NCBI GenBank assembly: GCA_030690025.1
Contig: JAUYDJ010000202.1
Coordinates: forward strand, 1-5,544
DNA length: 5,544 nt
Direction: 5' to 3'
Source: Chloroflexota bacterium
GTDB lineage: Bacteria > Chloroflexota > Dehalococcoidia > Dehalococcoidales > JAUYDJ01
In this document: in pieces, positions 1-4,798 of the stretch
Layout of the letters: each line of letters begins with the position of its first letter
Numbering within the stretch: position 1 is the first letter of the stretch
Notes under the pieces: generated by a model
The model's input: only the letters and a program-made list of their open reading frames with translations
The model's database searches: none
What the model was told of the DNA's origin: nothing
Position numbers and translations under genes: made by a program

Positions 1-215
1 CCACCCTCTTGAAAGCGTCGGCGCCACTCAATCACCGTAGGGCGGCTGGTGCTCAGTTCTGCAGCGATGCGGTTGTTAGACGGCCCGGAGGCGCCCATGA
101 GCACAATCTTGGCCCGTCGCACGATGCTTTGGGGGGTTTCCTGGGCGTGAACCCAAGCTTCAAGAATCCGCTGCTGGTCCGGGGTCAACACGATGGGGTC
201 GGCTGGTTTCCACAT
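1..215 (-). CDS. IS630-family transposase, N-terminal part (runs off the left edge)
   Basis: The first 71 codons of a transposase are read leftward from ATG at 215-213 and remain open to the window edge. The protein starts MWKPADPIVLTPDQQRILEA. It then shows the basic stretch SIVRRAKIVLMGA, and NRIAAELSTSRPTVIEWRRR at about residues 47-66, which is a helix-turn-helix of the IS630 DNA-binding domain. This domain recognises the element's terminal repeats; the DDE catalytic domain that cuts and joins DNA would lie beyond position 1. Because the gene is cut by the window edge, I cannot say whether the full transposase is intact. The start codon lies only about 7 bases from a strong -10 element and has no Shine-Dalgarno sequence, so translation may be leaderless. 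Confidence 0.85.
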   Translation of the reverse strand, partial: MWKPADPIVLTPDQQRILEAWVHAQETPQSIVRRAKIVLMGASGPSNNRIAAELSTSRPTVIEWRRRFQEG

Positions 216-221
216 GCAGAC

Positions 222-250
222 AGCATAAACCAAACCCCCATTATTGTCAA
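222..250 (-). promoter_or_regulatory. Promoter of the IS630 transposase
   Basis: On the minus strand there is a perfect -35 TTGACA (245-250), a 17-base spacer and a -10 TATGCT (222-227, four of six consensus bases). The expected transcription start, about seven bases after the -10, falls at about 215, which is the A of the transposase ATG. The -35 lies inside the conserved part of the terminal repeat. Promoter strength and start point are inferred from sequence only. Confidence 0.65.
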
Positions 251-268
251 GTTATTAGCGATACACTA

Positions 269-546
269 GACTAGCGCAGGTACGCGAACAGAGACAGCAT
301 TGGGAGCGAGAGGTAGAAAAGCTAAACCAGAAGCTGGGGTCTCTGCAAGCTGGTGACCGGAATCTGGCGGATGCGGAGCGGTTGTGCCTCTCAATCCACG
401 ACCGCCTGGTAGGCCTTACAGCGCAGGAAAAGAAGGAATTCCTGCGGCTCGTGGTAGAACGGATCTGGGTGGACAAGAGTAACAACCTGGAAATAGAGGT
501 GATCATTGCGAGCGAAGCGAAGCAATCTCGGGTGGGTGGGGAATGA
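269..546 (+). pseudogene. Large serine recombinase, C-terminal remnant
   Basis: An open frame without a start codon encodes about 90 residues, beginning LAQVREQRQHWEREVEKL at 271 and stopping with TGA at 544-546. It has a charged coiled-coil-like segment (about residues 3-30), then LCLSIHDRLVGL and KKEFLRLVVERIWVDKSNNL. This is the usual end of large serine recombinases of the resolvase/invertase superfamily, where the coiled coil and a final beta-rich segment follow the zinc-ribbon domain. The catalytic resolvase domain and zinc ribbon are absent. The remnant starts exactly at the end of the IS630 element, so insertion of that element probably cut the gene; the N-terminal part would then lie left of the window on the plus strand. 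The last residues (IASEAKQS onward) are encoded by the palindromic repeat at 503-577, so the natural C-terminus was probably replaced too. Not expected to be functional. Confidence 0.75.
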
Positions 547-577
547 GATTGCTTCGTCGCTGCGCTCCTCGCAATGA
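503..577. repeat. Dispersed palindromic repeat (imperfect inverted repeat)
   Basis: The left arm (503-529) starts TCATTGCGAG and ends GAAGCAATCTC. The right arm (545-577) is its reverse complement except for a 6-base insertion and one or two mismatches. The arms flank a G-rich loop of about 15 bases. Repeats of this type, which translate as IASEAKQS one way and RDCFASLAM the other, are scattered through many bacterial genomes. The transcript would fold into a long hairpin, which could act as an end-of-transcript structure for the dehydrogenase gene that stops at 612 on the minus strand, although no T-tract follows. Copy number in this genome cannot be judged from one window. Confidence 0.8.
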
Positions 578-611
578 CAACCATGATTGAGCAGAACCCT
601 TTGGTGAAACG

Positions 612-1598
612 TTAATATCCCCGCCGCATGTCTACCACGTGGAGCAGTTTCAAGCCGGACAGGTAGCGTCTCAGGTTCTCACATAAAAGCTCGGTGGCCA
701 TCTCATTGTAGTTCACCATCTTACCGGCAACGTGAGGACTCAAGACTACGTTGGGGAGTCCCCACAGCCGGCTATCGGCGGGCAGAGGCTCGGTGGCAAA
801 AACATCCAGCCCGGCCCCGGCAATCCAGTGCTCGTCCAGGGCGCGGGTCAGGGCAGCCTCATCGACTATAGGTCCCCGGGCGATGTTGATAAGATAAGCG
901 GTGGGCTTCATGGTGCGAAGCGCCTCTTCACCGATTAGCTTTTCGGTTTCGGGAGTTAGCGGCAGGGTAACGACCACGAAATCGCTCTCGGCGAGCAGCT
1001 CGGGCAGGCGGTCTGGTGGCAGGAGCACATCAACATACCTCGCCCGCGCCAGATGCTTGATTTCCATGACCACTACCTTCATGTCAAAGGCTTTAGCTAC
1101 TTTGGCTACCTTTTTCCCGACATTGCCCAGTCCCAGGATGCCCACTGTTTTGGATTCGAGCAGCGCCGGCGTAAACGACCCCCATTGCTTGGCCTGCTTC
1201 AGCTGGAAAGACAATGACGCCTGCTTGGCCAGCACCAGCATCAGGTGGATGGCGAACTCACCCACCGGGGTACCATGGGGGAAATTGATCAATACCACTG
1301 AGCTTTGCACAAGAGCCGGGTCGGTAAAACGGTTCATTCCGGCCCGTATGTTCTGAATCCATTTCAGTTTGGGCGCACGGGCAATAATATTCAGGGGAGG
1401 CCACTCCCCGTAGATGACCTCGGTCTCGGCCAGCAGGTTGTCAAGCTGCCTGGCAAAGCTGAAATCACCCTTTCGCTCGGCAGCGACCCACTCCGAGACG
1501 TCCCGTAGTATTATCTTTGGGCTGGTGGCTCTAATCTGGCGCATGCATTCTTCACTCATGGGATGGGTCATCAACACGTTAATCGATTCCGTGGACAC
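612..1598 (-). CDS. D-2-hydroxyacid dehydrogenase (NAD-dependent, complete)
   Basis: This 328-residue protein belongs to the D-isomer-specific 2-hydroxyacid dehydrogenase family, soluble dimeric enzymes that interconvert 2-hydroxyacids and 2-oxoacids with NAD(P)H. The Rossmann motif GILGLGNVG lies at residues 153-161 in the inserted nucleotide-binding domain (about 100-290). The catalytic triad is complete: Arg241 in NIARGPIVDEAAL, Glu270 in DVFATEPLP and His289 in LSPHVAG. The acidic Glu179 at the end of the second beta strand favours NAD over NADP. The C-terminus (NLRRYLSG...VVDMRRGY) is the normal family ending. The start is GTG at 1598-1596, with GAAGGGGG six bases upstream; an in-frame ATG ten codons in is less likely. 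The substrate cannot be told from sequence; glycerate, lactate or branched 2-oxoacids are all possible. It is transcribed divergently from the oxidoreductase at 1783, so shared control is possible. Confidence 0.93.
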   Translation of the reverse strand: MSTESINVLMTHPMSEECMRQIRATSPKIILRDVSEWVAAERKGDFSFARQLDNLLAETEVIYGEWPPLNIIARAPKLKWIQNIRAGMNRFTDPALVQSSVVLINFPHGTPVGEFAIHLMLVLAKQASLSFQLKQAKQWGSFTPALLESKTVGILGLGNVGKKVAKVAKAFDMKVVVMEIKHLARARYVDVLLPPDRLPELLAESDFVVVTLPLTPETEKLIGEEALRTMKPTAYLINIARGPIVDEAALTRALDEHWIAGAGLDVFATEPLPADSRLWGLPNVVLSPHVAGKMVNYNEMATELLCENLRRYLSGLKLLHVVDMRRGY

Positions 1599-1604
1599 GC
1601 GCAG

Positions 1605-1612
1605 CCCCCTTC
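1605..1612 (-). promoter_or_regulatory. Ribosome binding site of the dehydrogenase (supports the GTG start)
   Basis: On the minus strand, GAAGGGGG lies six bases before the GTG at 1598. This supports GTG as the true start. No comparable site precedes the in-frame ATG ten codons downstream. Confidence 0.6.
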
Positions 1613-1614
1613 TC

Positions 1615-1629
1615 TTCTCTCGTAGAGAA
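1615..1629. promoter_or_regulatory. Small hairpin in the dehydrogenase leader
   Basis: TTCTCT-CGT-AGAGAA is a perfect six-base stem with a three-base loop. It lies in the predicted 5' leader of the dehydrogenase transcript (predicted start about 1636), directly next to the Shine-Dalgarno sequence. It could tune ribosome access or bind a regulator as DNA. The stem is short and AT-containing, so chance is possible. Confidence 0.3.
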
Positions 1630-1642
1630 CTAGCGATGACTA

Positions 1643-1671
1643 AATATATGCGTGCCTGGCAGCTTTGTCAA
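1643..1671 (-). promoter_or_regulatory. Promoter of the D-2-hydroxyacid dehydrogenase
   Basis: On the minus strand there is a perfect -35 TTGACA (1666-1671), a 17-base spacer and a -10 TATATT (1643-1648, five of six). This is close to the sigma-70/SigA consensus. The predicted start near 1636 gives a leader of about 38 bases before the GTG at 1598, containing the small hairpin and the ribosome binding site. The near-consensus form suggests strong basal expression unless an operator limits it. Confidence 0.7.
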
Positions 1672-1693
1672 GATGATGTAAGCGGTAGGGAGA

Positions 1694-1709
1694 AAGAGGT
1701 TAACCTCTT
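1694..1709. promoter_or_regulatory. Perfect 16-bp palindrome, candidate operator
   Basis: AAGAGGTTAACCTCTT is a perfect 16-base palindrome without a loop, the shape expected for a dimeric repressor or activator site. It lies about 23 bases upstream of the dehydrogenase -35 and about 28 bases upstream of the oxidoreductase -10, so one bound protein could act on both divergent promoters. No regulator gene is in the window, and I do not recognise the site as that of a named factor. It does not match the FNR consensus. Confidence 0.5.
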
Positions 1710-1712
1710 AAT

Positions 1713-1742
1713 TTGCCTGCCAGTCAGCCAATAAGTTATCAT
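1713..1742 (+). promoter_or_regulatory. Candidate promoter of the DmsA-like gene
   Basis: TTGCCT (1713-1718, four of six for a -35), an 18-base spacer and TATCAT (1737-1742, five of six for a -10) precede the oxidoreductase gene. The predicted start near 1749 gives a leader of about 34 bases before ATG at 1783. It is weaker than the divergent dehydrogenase promoter, which would suit a gene that needs activation. Confidence 0.45.
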
Positions 1743-1745
1743 AAC
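1735..1745. promoter_or_regulatory. GTTATCATAAC palindrome over the -10 region
   Basis: A perfect 5-1-5 palindrome, GTTAT-C-ATAAC, overlaps the candidate -10 TATCAT of the oxidoreductase promoter. A protein bound here would block RNA polymerase, so it is a possible operator. Because it is short and AT-rich, it could also be coincidental. Confidence 0.3.
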
Positions 1746-1764
1746 ATCAGACGTTGCCTATCAG

Positions 1765-1777
1765 GGAAGATACGGAG
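1765..1777 (+). promoter_or_regulatory. Ribosome binding site region of the DmsA-like gene
   Basis: Two purine blocks, GGAAGA (1765-1770) and GGAG (1774-1777), precede adjacent start codons GTG (1780) and ATG (1783). GGAG is five bases from ATG but only two from GTG, which favours ATG. GGAAGA could serve GTG at a spacing of nine. The two choices differ by a single residue. Confidence 0.5.
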
Positions 1778-1782
1778 CCGTG

Positions 1783-3978
1783 ATGAAACATAAGTCGCAA
1801 AATTCTGAAGAGCAGATAATAAATACTACCTGCTCGAGCCATTGCGGCGGCACCTGCGTGCTCCGGCTACATGTAAAAGGCGGCGTTATTACCCGTATCG
1901 AGACTGATAGCGGCCAGGAACCGCAGCTGCGGGCTTGCCTGCGCGGCCGCGCTTACCGGCAGCGGGTCTACGCCCCGGACCGCTTGCTTTATCCTCTGAA
2001 ACGGACCGGCGAGCGGGGCGAGGGTAAGTTCGCCCGCATCTCCTGGGATGAGGCGCTCGACACCATTGCCCGCGAAATCATAAGGGTCAGGGACACCTAT
2101 GGCCCGGCCAGCATGTTACACATTCGCATGGGTGCCGACCTCGCGCACCGCCATACCGCCACCCGAATGGCTCAGGTGCTGGCCCTGGCCGGCGGCTTCA
2201 CCGAGACGTGGGGCGTGGCCTCTTTCCAGGGAGGAGTGTACGCCGAGACGGCCACTTACGGCACCAACTACGGCTGCAATACCCGTGACGACCTGGTCAA
2301 CTCCCGGCTCATAATCATGTGGGGCTGGAATCCCACCAGCACCGTTACCGGGGTCAATACAACCTGGTACCTGGCTCAAGCTAAAGAGGCAGGCGCCCGG
2401 ATTATCGCCGTCGACCCCCGGTTTACCGACTCGGCGGCGGCTTTTGCTCACCAATGGCTGCCCATCCGGCCGGGCACAGACGGCGCCATGCTGCTGGCCA
2501 TGGCTTACGTGATGCTCAGCGAAAAGCTCCAGGACCAGAAATTTCTGGATACCTATACCGTCGGCTTCGAGCGGTTCCGTGACTATGTTACCGGCACCGA
2601 CGACGGGGTCGCTAAAACGCCCGCCTGGGCGGAAGCTATAACCGGTGTCCCGGCGGCTGCCATCGTGAATCTGGCAAGGCAATACGCTACTACCAGGCCG
2701 GCGGCGCTGATTGCCGGCATTGCGCCTGGCCGCACCGCCTACGGCGAGCAGTACCACCGCATCGCCATCACCTTGGCGGCGATGACGGGCAATATCGGCG
2801 TTCACGGCGGTGATGCCGCTGCCCGCGCCTGGGAATCGATTCCACCGTTTGGCGGCTACCCATATAAGCTGCGCCAGGGACATGACGTGAGTAATCCGGT
2901 CAACCGGATGGTGCCCGCGCCGCCCCGTGGCGCTCCCCCGTGGTACCGTGCCTCCAAGGTGCACTGTAACGAGATAGCCGACTTCATCGAGAGAGGCAAG
3001 GCGGGCGGCTATCTGGCCGACTGCAAGCTGGTGGCGATTACCAACAGCAACTATGTGAATGCCTTTCCCAACATCAACCGTATTGTCCGCGCCTTCAAGT
3101 CGAAGAAGGTGGAGTTCATCTTCATCCAGGAGCAGTTCCTGACGGCCACCGCCCGGCTGGCGGATATTGTTCTGCCCACCACCACCTTCCTGGAAAGGAA
3201 CGATATCGCGGTGGGCGCCGGTCTGGCATTTTACGGCTACGCTCCGAAGGCCATTGAGCCGCCCGGCGAAACCAAATCGCAGGCTGAGATTGCCTCCCTG
3301 CTGGCGGCTCGACTGGGTGTCAAACTGACCGAACCAAAAGAAGAAGAGTGGCTGAGAGAGCTGACACGCGACAGTGAAATCCCTGACTACGACCGTTTCC
3401 GGAAGCAGGGTATCTACCGTCTCCCGATGTCTGAGCCGCACGTCGCTTTCAAGAAACAGATTGAAGACCCGGCAGCTAATCCCTTTCCTACGCCGTCAGG
3501 GAAGATTGAAATATATTCGCAGCAGTGGGCGGATTTGCATAATCCGGAGATTTCGCCAGTCCCCAAATATATTGAGACGTGGGAAAGCCGGAACGACCCC
3601 CTTTTCGCCAGGTATCCGCTGCAGCTTATTACCACTCATTTCAAGCGGCGGGCCGGCGCCCAATTCGAGAACATCCCCTGGCTGAGAGAGCTGGAATCTC
3701 AGTCGGTGCTGATTAATGCCATTGATGCGCAGGCGAGAGGGATAAATGATGGCGACACGGTGCGCGTTTTTAACGACCGCGGCGAAACGGTCATACGCGC
3801 CCGGGTGACGGAACGGATTATGCCCGGCGTGGTTGATATCCCCAACGGTGCCTGGTATCAACCGGACAAAAGGGGGGTGGACCGGGCCGGCTGTGCCAAC
3901 GTGCTGACCTCGGACCGGCGTTCCCCGGGCGGGGCTTACGCCTATAACACCTGCCTGGTGCAGATGCAGAAGCTATAG
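1783..3978 (+). CDS. DmsA-like molybdopterin oxidoreductase, catalytic subunit
   Basis: This 731-residue protein is a complete Mo-bisMGD oxidoreductase of the DMSO reductase superfamily, closest in wording to DmsA. It transfers electrons between a substrate at the molybdenum and the iron-sulfur partner encoded at 4190. Numbered from ATG, an N-terminal [4Fe-4S] site is formed by Cys17, Cys21, Cys25 and Cys52 (C-x3-C-x3-C-x26-C, then LRGR). The likely Mo ligand is Ser147 in GVAS, aligned by eye with GDYS of DMSO reductases; no Cys or selenocysteine is seen there. Cofactor motifs include GWNPTST, VDPRFTDSA, MTGNIG and LPTTTFLERND (464-474). The molydopterin-binding C-terminal domain spans about 610-731 (RGINDGD, VRVFNDRGE, GAWYQPD). 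There is no twin-arginine signal, also not in the in-frame sequence upstream, so a cytoplasmic location is predicted, unlike E. coli DmsA. ATG at 1783 has GGAG five bases upstream; GTG at 1780 is the alternative. The substrate is unknown; S-oxide, N-oxide or another oxyanion is possible. Confidence 0.92.
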   Translation: MKHKSQNSEEQIINTTCSSHCGGTCVLRLHVKGGVITRIETDSGQEPQLRACLRGRAYRQRVYAPDRLLYPLKRTGERGEGKFARISWDEALDTIAREIIRVRDTYGPASMLHIRMGADLAHRHTATRMAQVLALAGGFTETWGVASFQGGVYAETATYGTNYGCNTRDDLVNSRLIIMWGWNPTSTVTGVNTTWYLAQAKEAGARIIAVDPRFTDSAAAFAHQWLPIRPGTDGAMLLAMAYVMLSEKLQDQKFLDTYTVGFERFRDYVTGTDDGVAKTPAWAEAITGVPAAAIVNLARQYATTRPAALIAGIAPGRTAYGEQYHRIAITLAAMTGNIGVHGGDAAARAWESIPPFGGYPYKLRQGHDVSNPVNRMVPAPPRGAPPWYRASKVHCNEIADFIERGKAGGYLADCKLVAITNSNYVNAFPNINRIVRAFKSKKVEFIFIQEQFLTATARLADIVLPTTTFLERNDIAVGAGLAFYGYAPKAIEPPGETKSQAEIASLLAARLGVKLTEPKEEEWLRELTRDSEIPDYDRFRKQGIYRLPMSEPHVAFKKQIEDPAANPFPTPSGKIEIYSQQWADLHNPEISPVPKYIETWESRNDPLFARYPLQLITTHFKRRAGAQFENIPWLRELESQSVLINAIDAQARGINDGDTVRVFNDRGETVIRARVTERIMPGVVDIPNGAWYQPDKRGVDRAGCANVLTSDRRSPGGAYAYNTCLVQMQKL

Positions 3979-4024
3979 AATGTTTTGCATTTGGTTGATG
4001 AAGGGTTTCATTTAGAGTTTGACC

Positions 4025-4127
4025 CATCCCCTGCCCCTTCCCTTCAGGGAAGAGGCGTGTAAAAAAGAGAGGGGACGAAGCCCCCTCTCTAAAATCTCTT
4101 CCCGATGCTATCGGGATAAAGGGGATG
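4025..4127. repeat. Nested hairpin element between the two oxidoreductase genes
   Basis: This is an imperfect inverted repeat of about 100 bases. The outer arms share CATCCCC/GGGGATG (4025-4031 and 4121-4127), the middle arms share GGGAAGAG and its complement, and the inner stem AGAGAGGGG/CCCCTCTCT (4066-4074 and 4082-4090) has a 7-base loop. Each arm also contains its own small hairpin (CTTCCCT/AGGGAAG near 4038-4053; CCCGAT/ATCGGG at 4101-4115). Weaker matching (GTTTCA/TGAAAC) may extend the arms to about 4005-4148. It looks like a mobile palindromic repeat or MITE lodged between the genes. In an mRNA running from the large- to the small-subunit gene it would fold strongly and may reduce read-through or stabilise the upstream message. 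Confidence 0.65.
4061..4090 (-). terminator. Possible intrinsic terminator on the minus strand
   Basis: On the minus strand the inner GC-containing 9-base stem (AGAGAGGGG, loop, CCCCTCTCT) is followed by five to six T residues, the form of a rho-independent terminator. No minus-strand gene ends just before it. The only candidate transcript is tatC read-through antisense to the small-subunit gene. On the plus strand no T-run follows, so it does not look like a terminator for the large-subunit gene. It may simply be part of the repeat element. Confidence 0.3.
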
Positions 4128-4178
4128 AGATTGAAACATTTGTGAAACGGGGAGAACTAACCGAAAATGGGACCGCAT

Positions 4179-4184
4179 AGGAGG
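4179..4184 (+). promoter_or_regulatory. Strong ribosome binding site of the DmsB-like gene
   Basis: A perfect AGGAGG lies five bases upstream of ATG at 4190. This fixes the start and suggests independent, efficient translation despite the 211-base gap after the large-subunit gene. I see no convincing promoter in the gap; a TTGAAA at 4131 has no good -10 partner. Confidence 0.7.
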
Positions 4185-4189
4185 CGGAT

Positions 4190-4798
4190 ATGCAGTTAGG
4201 TTTTTACTTTGACCAGACACGGTGCACGGGTTGTTTTACCTGCATCGTGGCCTGTAAGGACTGGAATGACGTGCCGGCTGGCCCGGCCAGCTGGATGCGG
4301 GTGCTGACCGTAGAGAAGGGGAAATACCCCGATTTGTTCGTTGCCTTTCTGGCTACGGCCTGCTACCACTGCGCCGCACCGGCCTGTGTTGACGCCTGCC
4401 CGGTCAATGCCATTACCAAGCGGGCAGCGGATGGGGTGGTGGTGGTCGACCCGGCGGCGTGTTTGGGCAAAGACAACTGCGAGCTGTGTCTGCAGGCCTG
4501 TCCCTATAGCGCCCCCCAATTTGGCGCTGAGGCCAATGCTAAGATGCAGAAATGCAACTTCTGTCTCGACCGCCTGGCCGAGGGGAAAAAGCCGGCCTGT
4601 GTTGACGCCTGCCCGATGCGGGCCATGGATGCTGGCCCCATCGAGGAACTCAGAACAAAATACGGCAATATTGCCGAAGCGACCGGTTTTGCCTTCTCCG
4701 AGAAGCTCATGCCGGCGGTGGTTTTCAAACCAAGTCAGGATGCCGGGAACCTTGTCCCGTCCAGAACTTTGATAGCGCCGGAATCAGCCCGGCACTAG
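4190..4798 (+). CDS. DmsB-like four [4Fe-4S] electron-transfer subunit
   Basis: This 202-residue polyferredoxin subunit of the DmsB/NrfC/HybA type carries electrons between the molybdenum subunit and an electron donor or acceptor. Sixteen cysteines form four motifs: Cys12-15-18-22 (CTGCFTCIVAC), Cys58-61-66-70 (CYHCAAPACVDAC), Cys91-97-100-104 (CLGKDNCELCLQAC) and Cys122-125-137-141 (CNFC...CVDAC). As usual in the family, cysteines from paired motifs should share clusters. The third motif is unusual: its first gap is five residues rather than the two of E. coli DmsB. There is no signal peptide or membrane segment, so it is soluble and would travel with its partner. No DmsC/NrfD-type quinone-binding anchor follows. 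The length is close to E. coli DmsB. The stop codon overlaps that of the converging tatC. Confidence 0.92.
   Translation: MQLGFYFDQTRCTGCFTCIVACKDWNDVPAGPASWMRVLTVEKGKYPDLFVAFLATACYHCAAPACVDACPVNAITKRAADGVVVVDPAACLGKDNCELCLQACPYSAPQFGAEANAKMQKCNFCLDRLAEGKKPACVDACPMRAMDAGPIEELRTKYGNIAEATGFAFSEKLMPAVVFKPSQDAGNLVPSRTLIAPESARH

Larger units (their letters stand above)
1..268 (-). mobile_element. IS630-family insertion sequence, one end (partial)
   Basis: This is one end of an IS630/Tc1-mariner type insertion sequence; the rest lies to the left of the window. Reading on the minus strand from 268, the end begins TAGTGTATCGCTAATAACTT and leads into a promoter and the start of a transposase. Ending in TA fits the family, which inserts at and duplicates TA. 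The same terminal sequence, 18 of 23 bases, occurs at the MITE-like element at 5412. The outer boundary is inferred from that match and from the point where a recombinase reading frame resumes, so it may be off by the two TA bases. The other terminal repeat and the catalytic DDE part are not in the window. Confidence 0.75.

Noticed and set aside
503..577. CRISPR repeat or tRNA-like structure
   Set aside because: There is a single inverted pair, no regularly spaced direct repeats and no tRNA arms; the same holds for 4025-4127 and 5451-5515.
255..584. Open frame of 109 codons on the minus strand
   Set aside because: It starts inside the palindromic repeat and runs antisense to the recombinase remnant; the beginning (VIARSAATKQS) is the common repeat translation.
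901..1356. Plus-strand frame of 151 codons opposite the dehydrogenase
   Set aside because: The minus-strand protein has all catalytic motifs; this frame is low-complexity, Ser/Thr-rich and has no homology I recognise.
1694..1709. FNR/CRP-type site for anaerobic control
   Set aside because: The palindrome has no spacer and does not match TTGAT-N4-ATCAA or TGTGA-N6-TCACA, so no named regulator is assigned.
2116..3441. Long open frame of 441 codons on the minus strand within the oxidoreductase gene
   Set aside because: It lies wholly antisense to a well-supported molybdoenzyme, has no recognisable domain, and arises from the GC-rich codon pattern of the real gene.
1783..3978. Formate dehydrogenase or periplasmic nitrate reductase identity
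   Set aside because: The cluster spacing is C-x3-C-x3-C, the region after the fourth Cys is LRGR as in DmsA, and no Cys or in-frame UGA is seen at the metal ligand site; a Ser is there instead.
4131..4165. Separate promoter for the DmsB-like gene (TTGAAA at 4131)
   Set aside because: No -10-like hexamer sits at a suitable distance, so I left it out.
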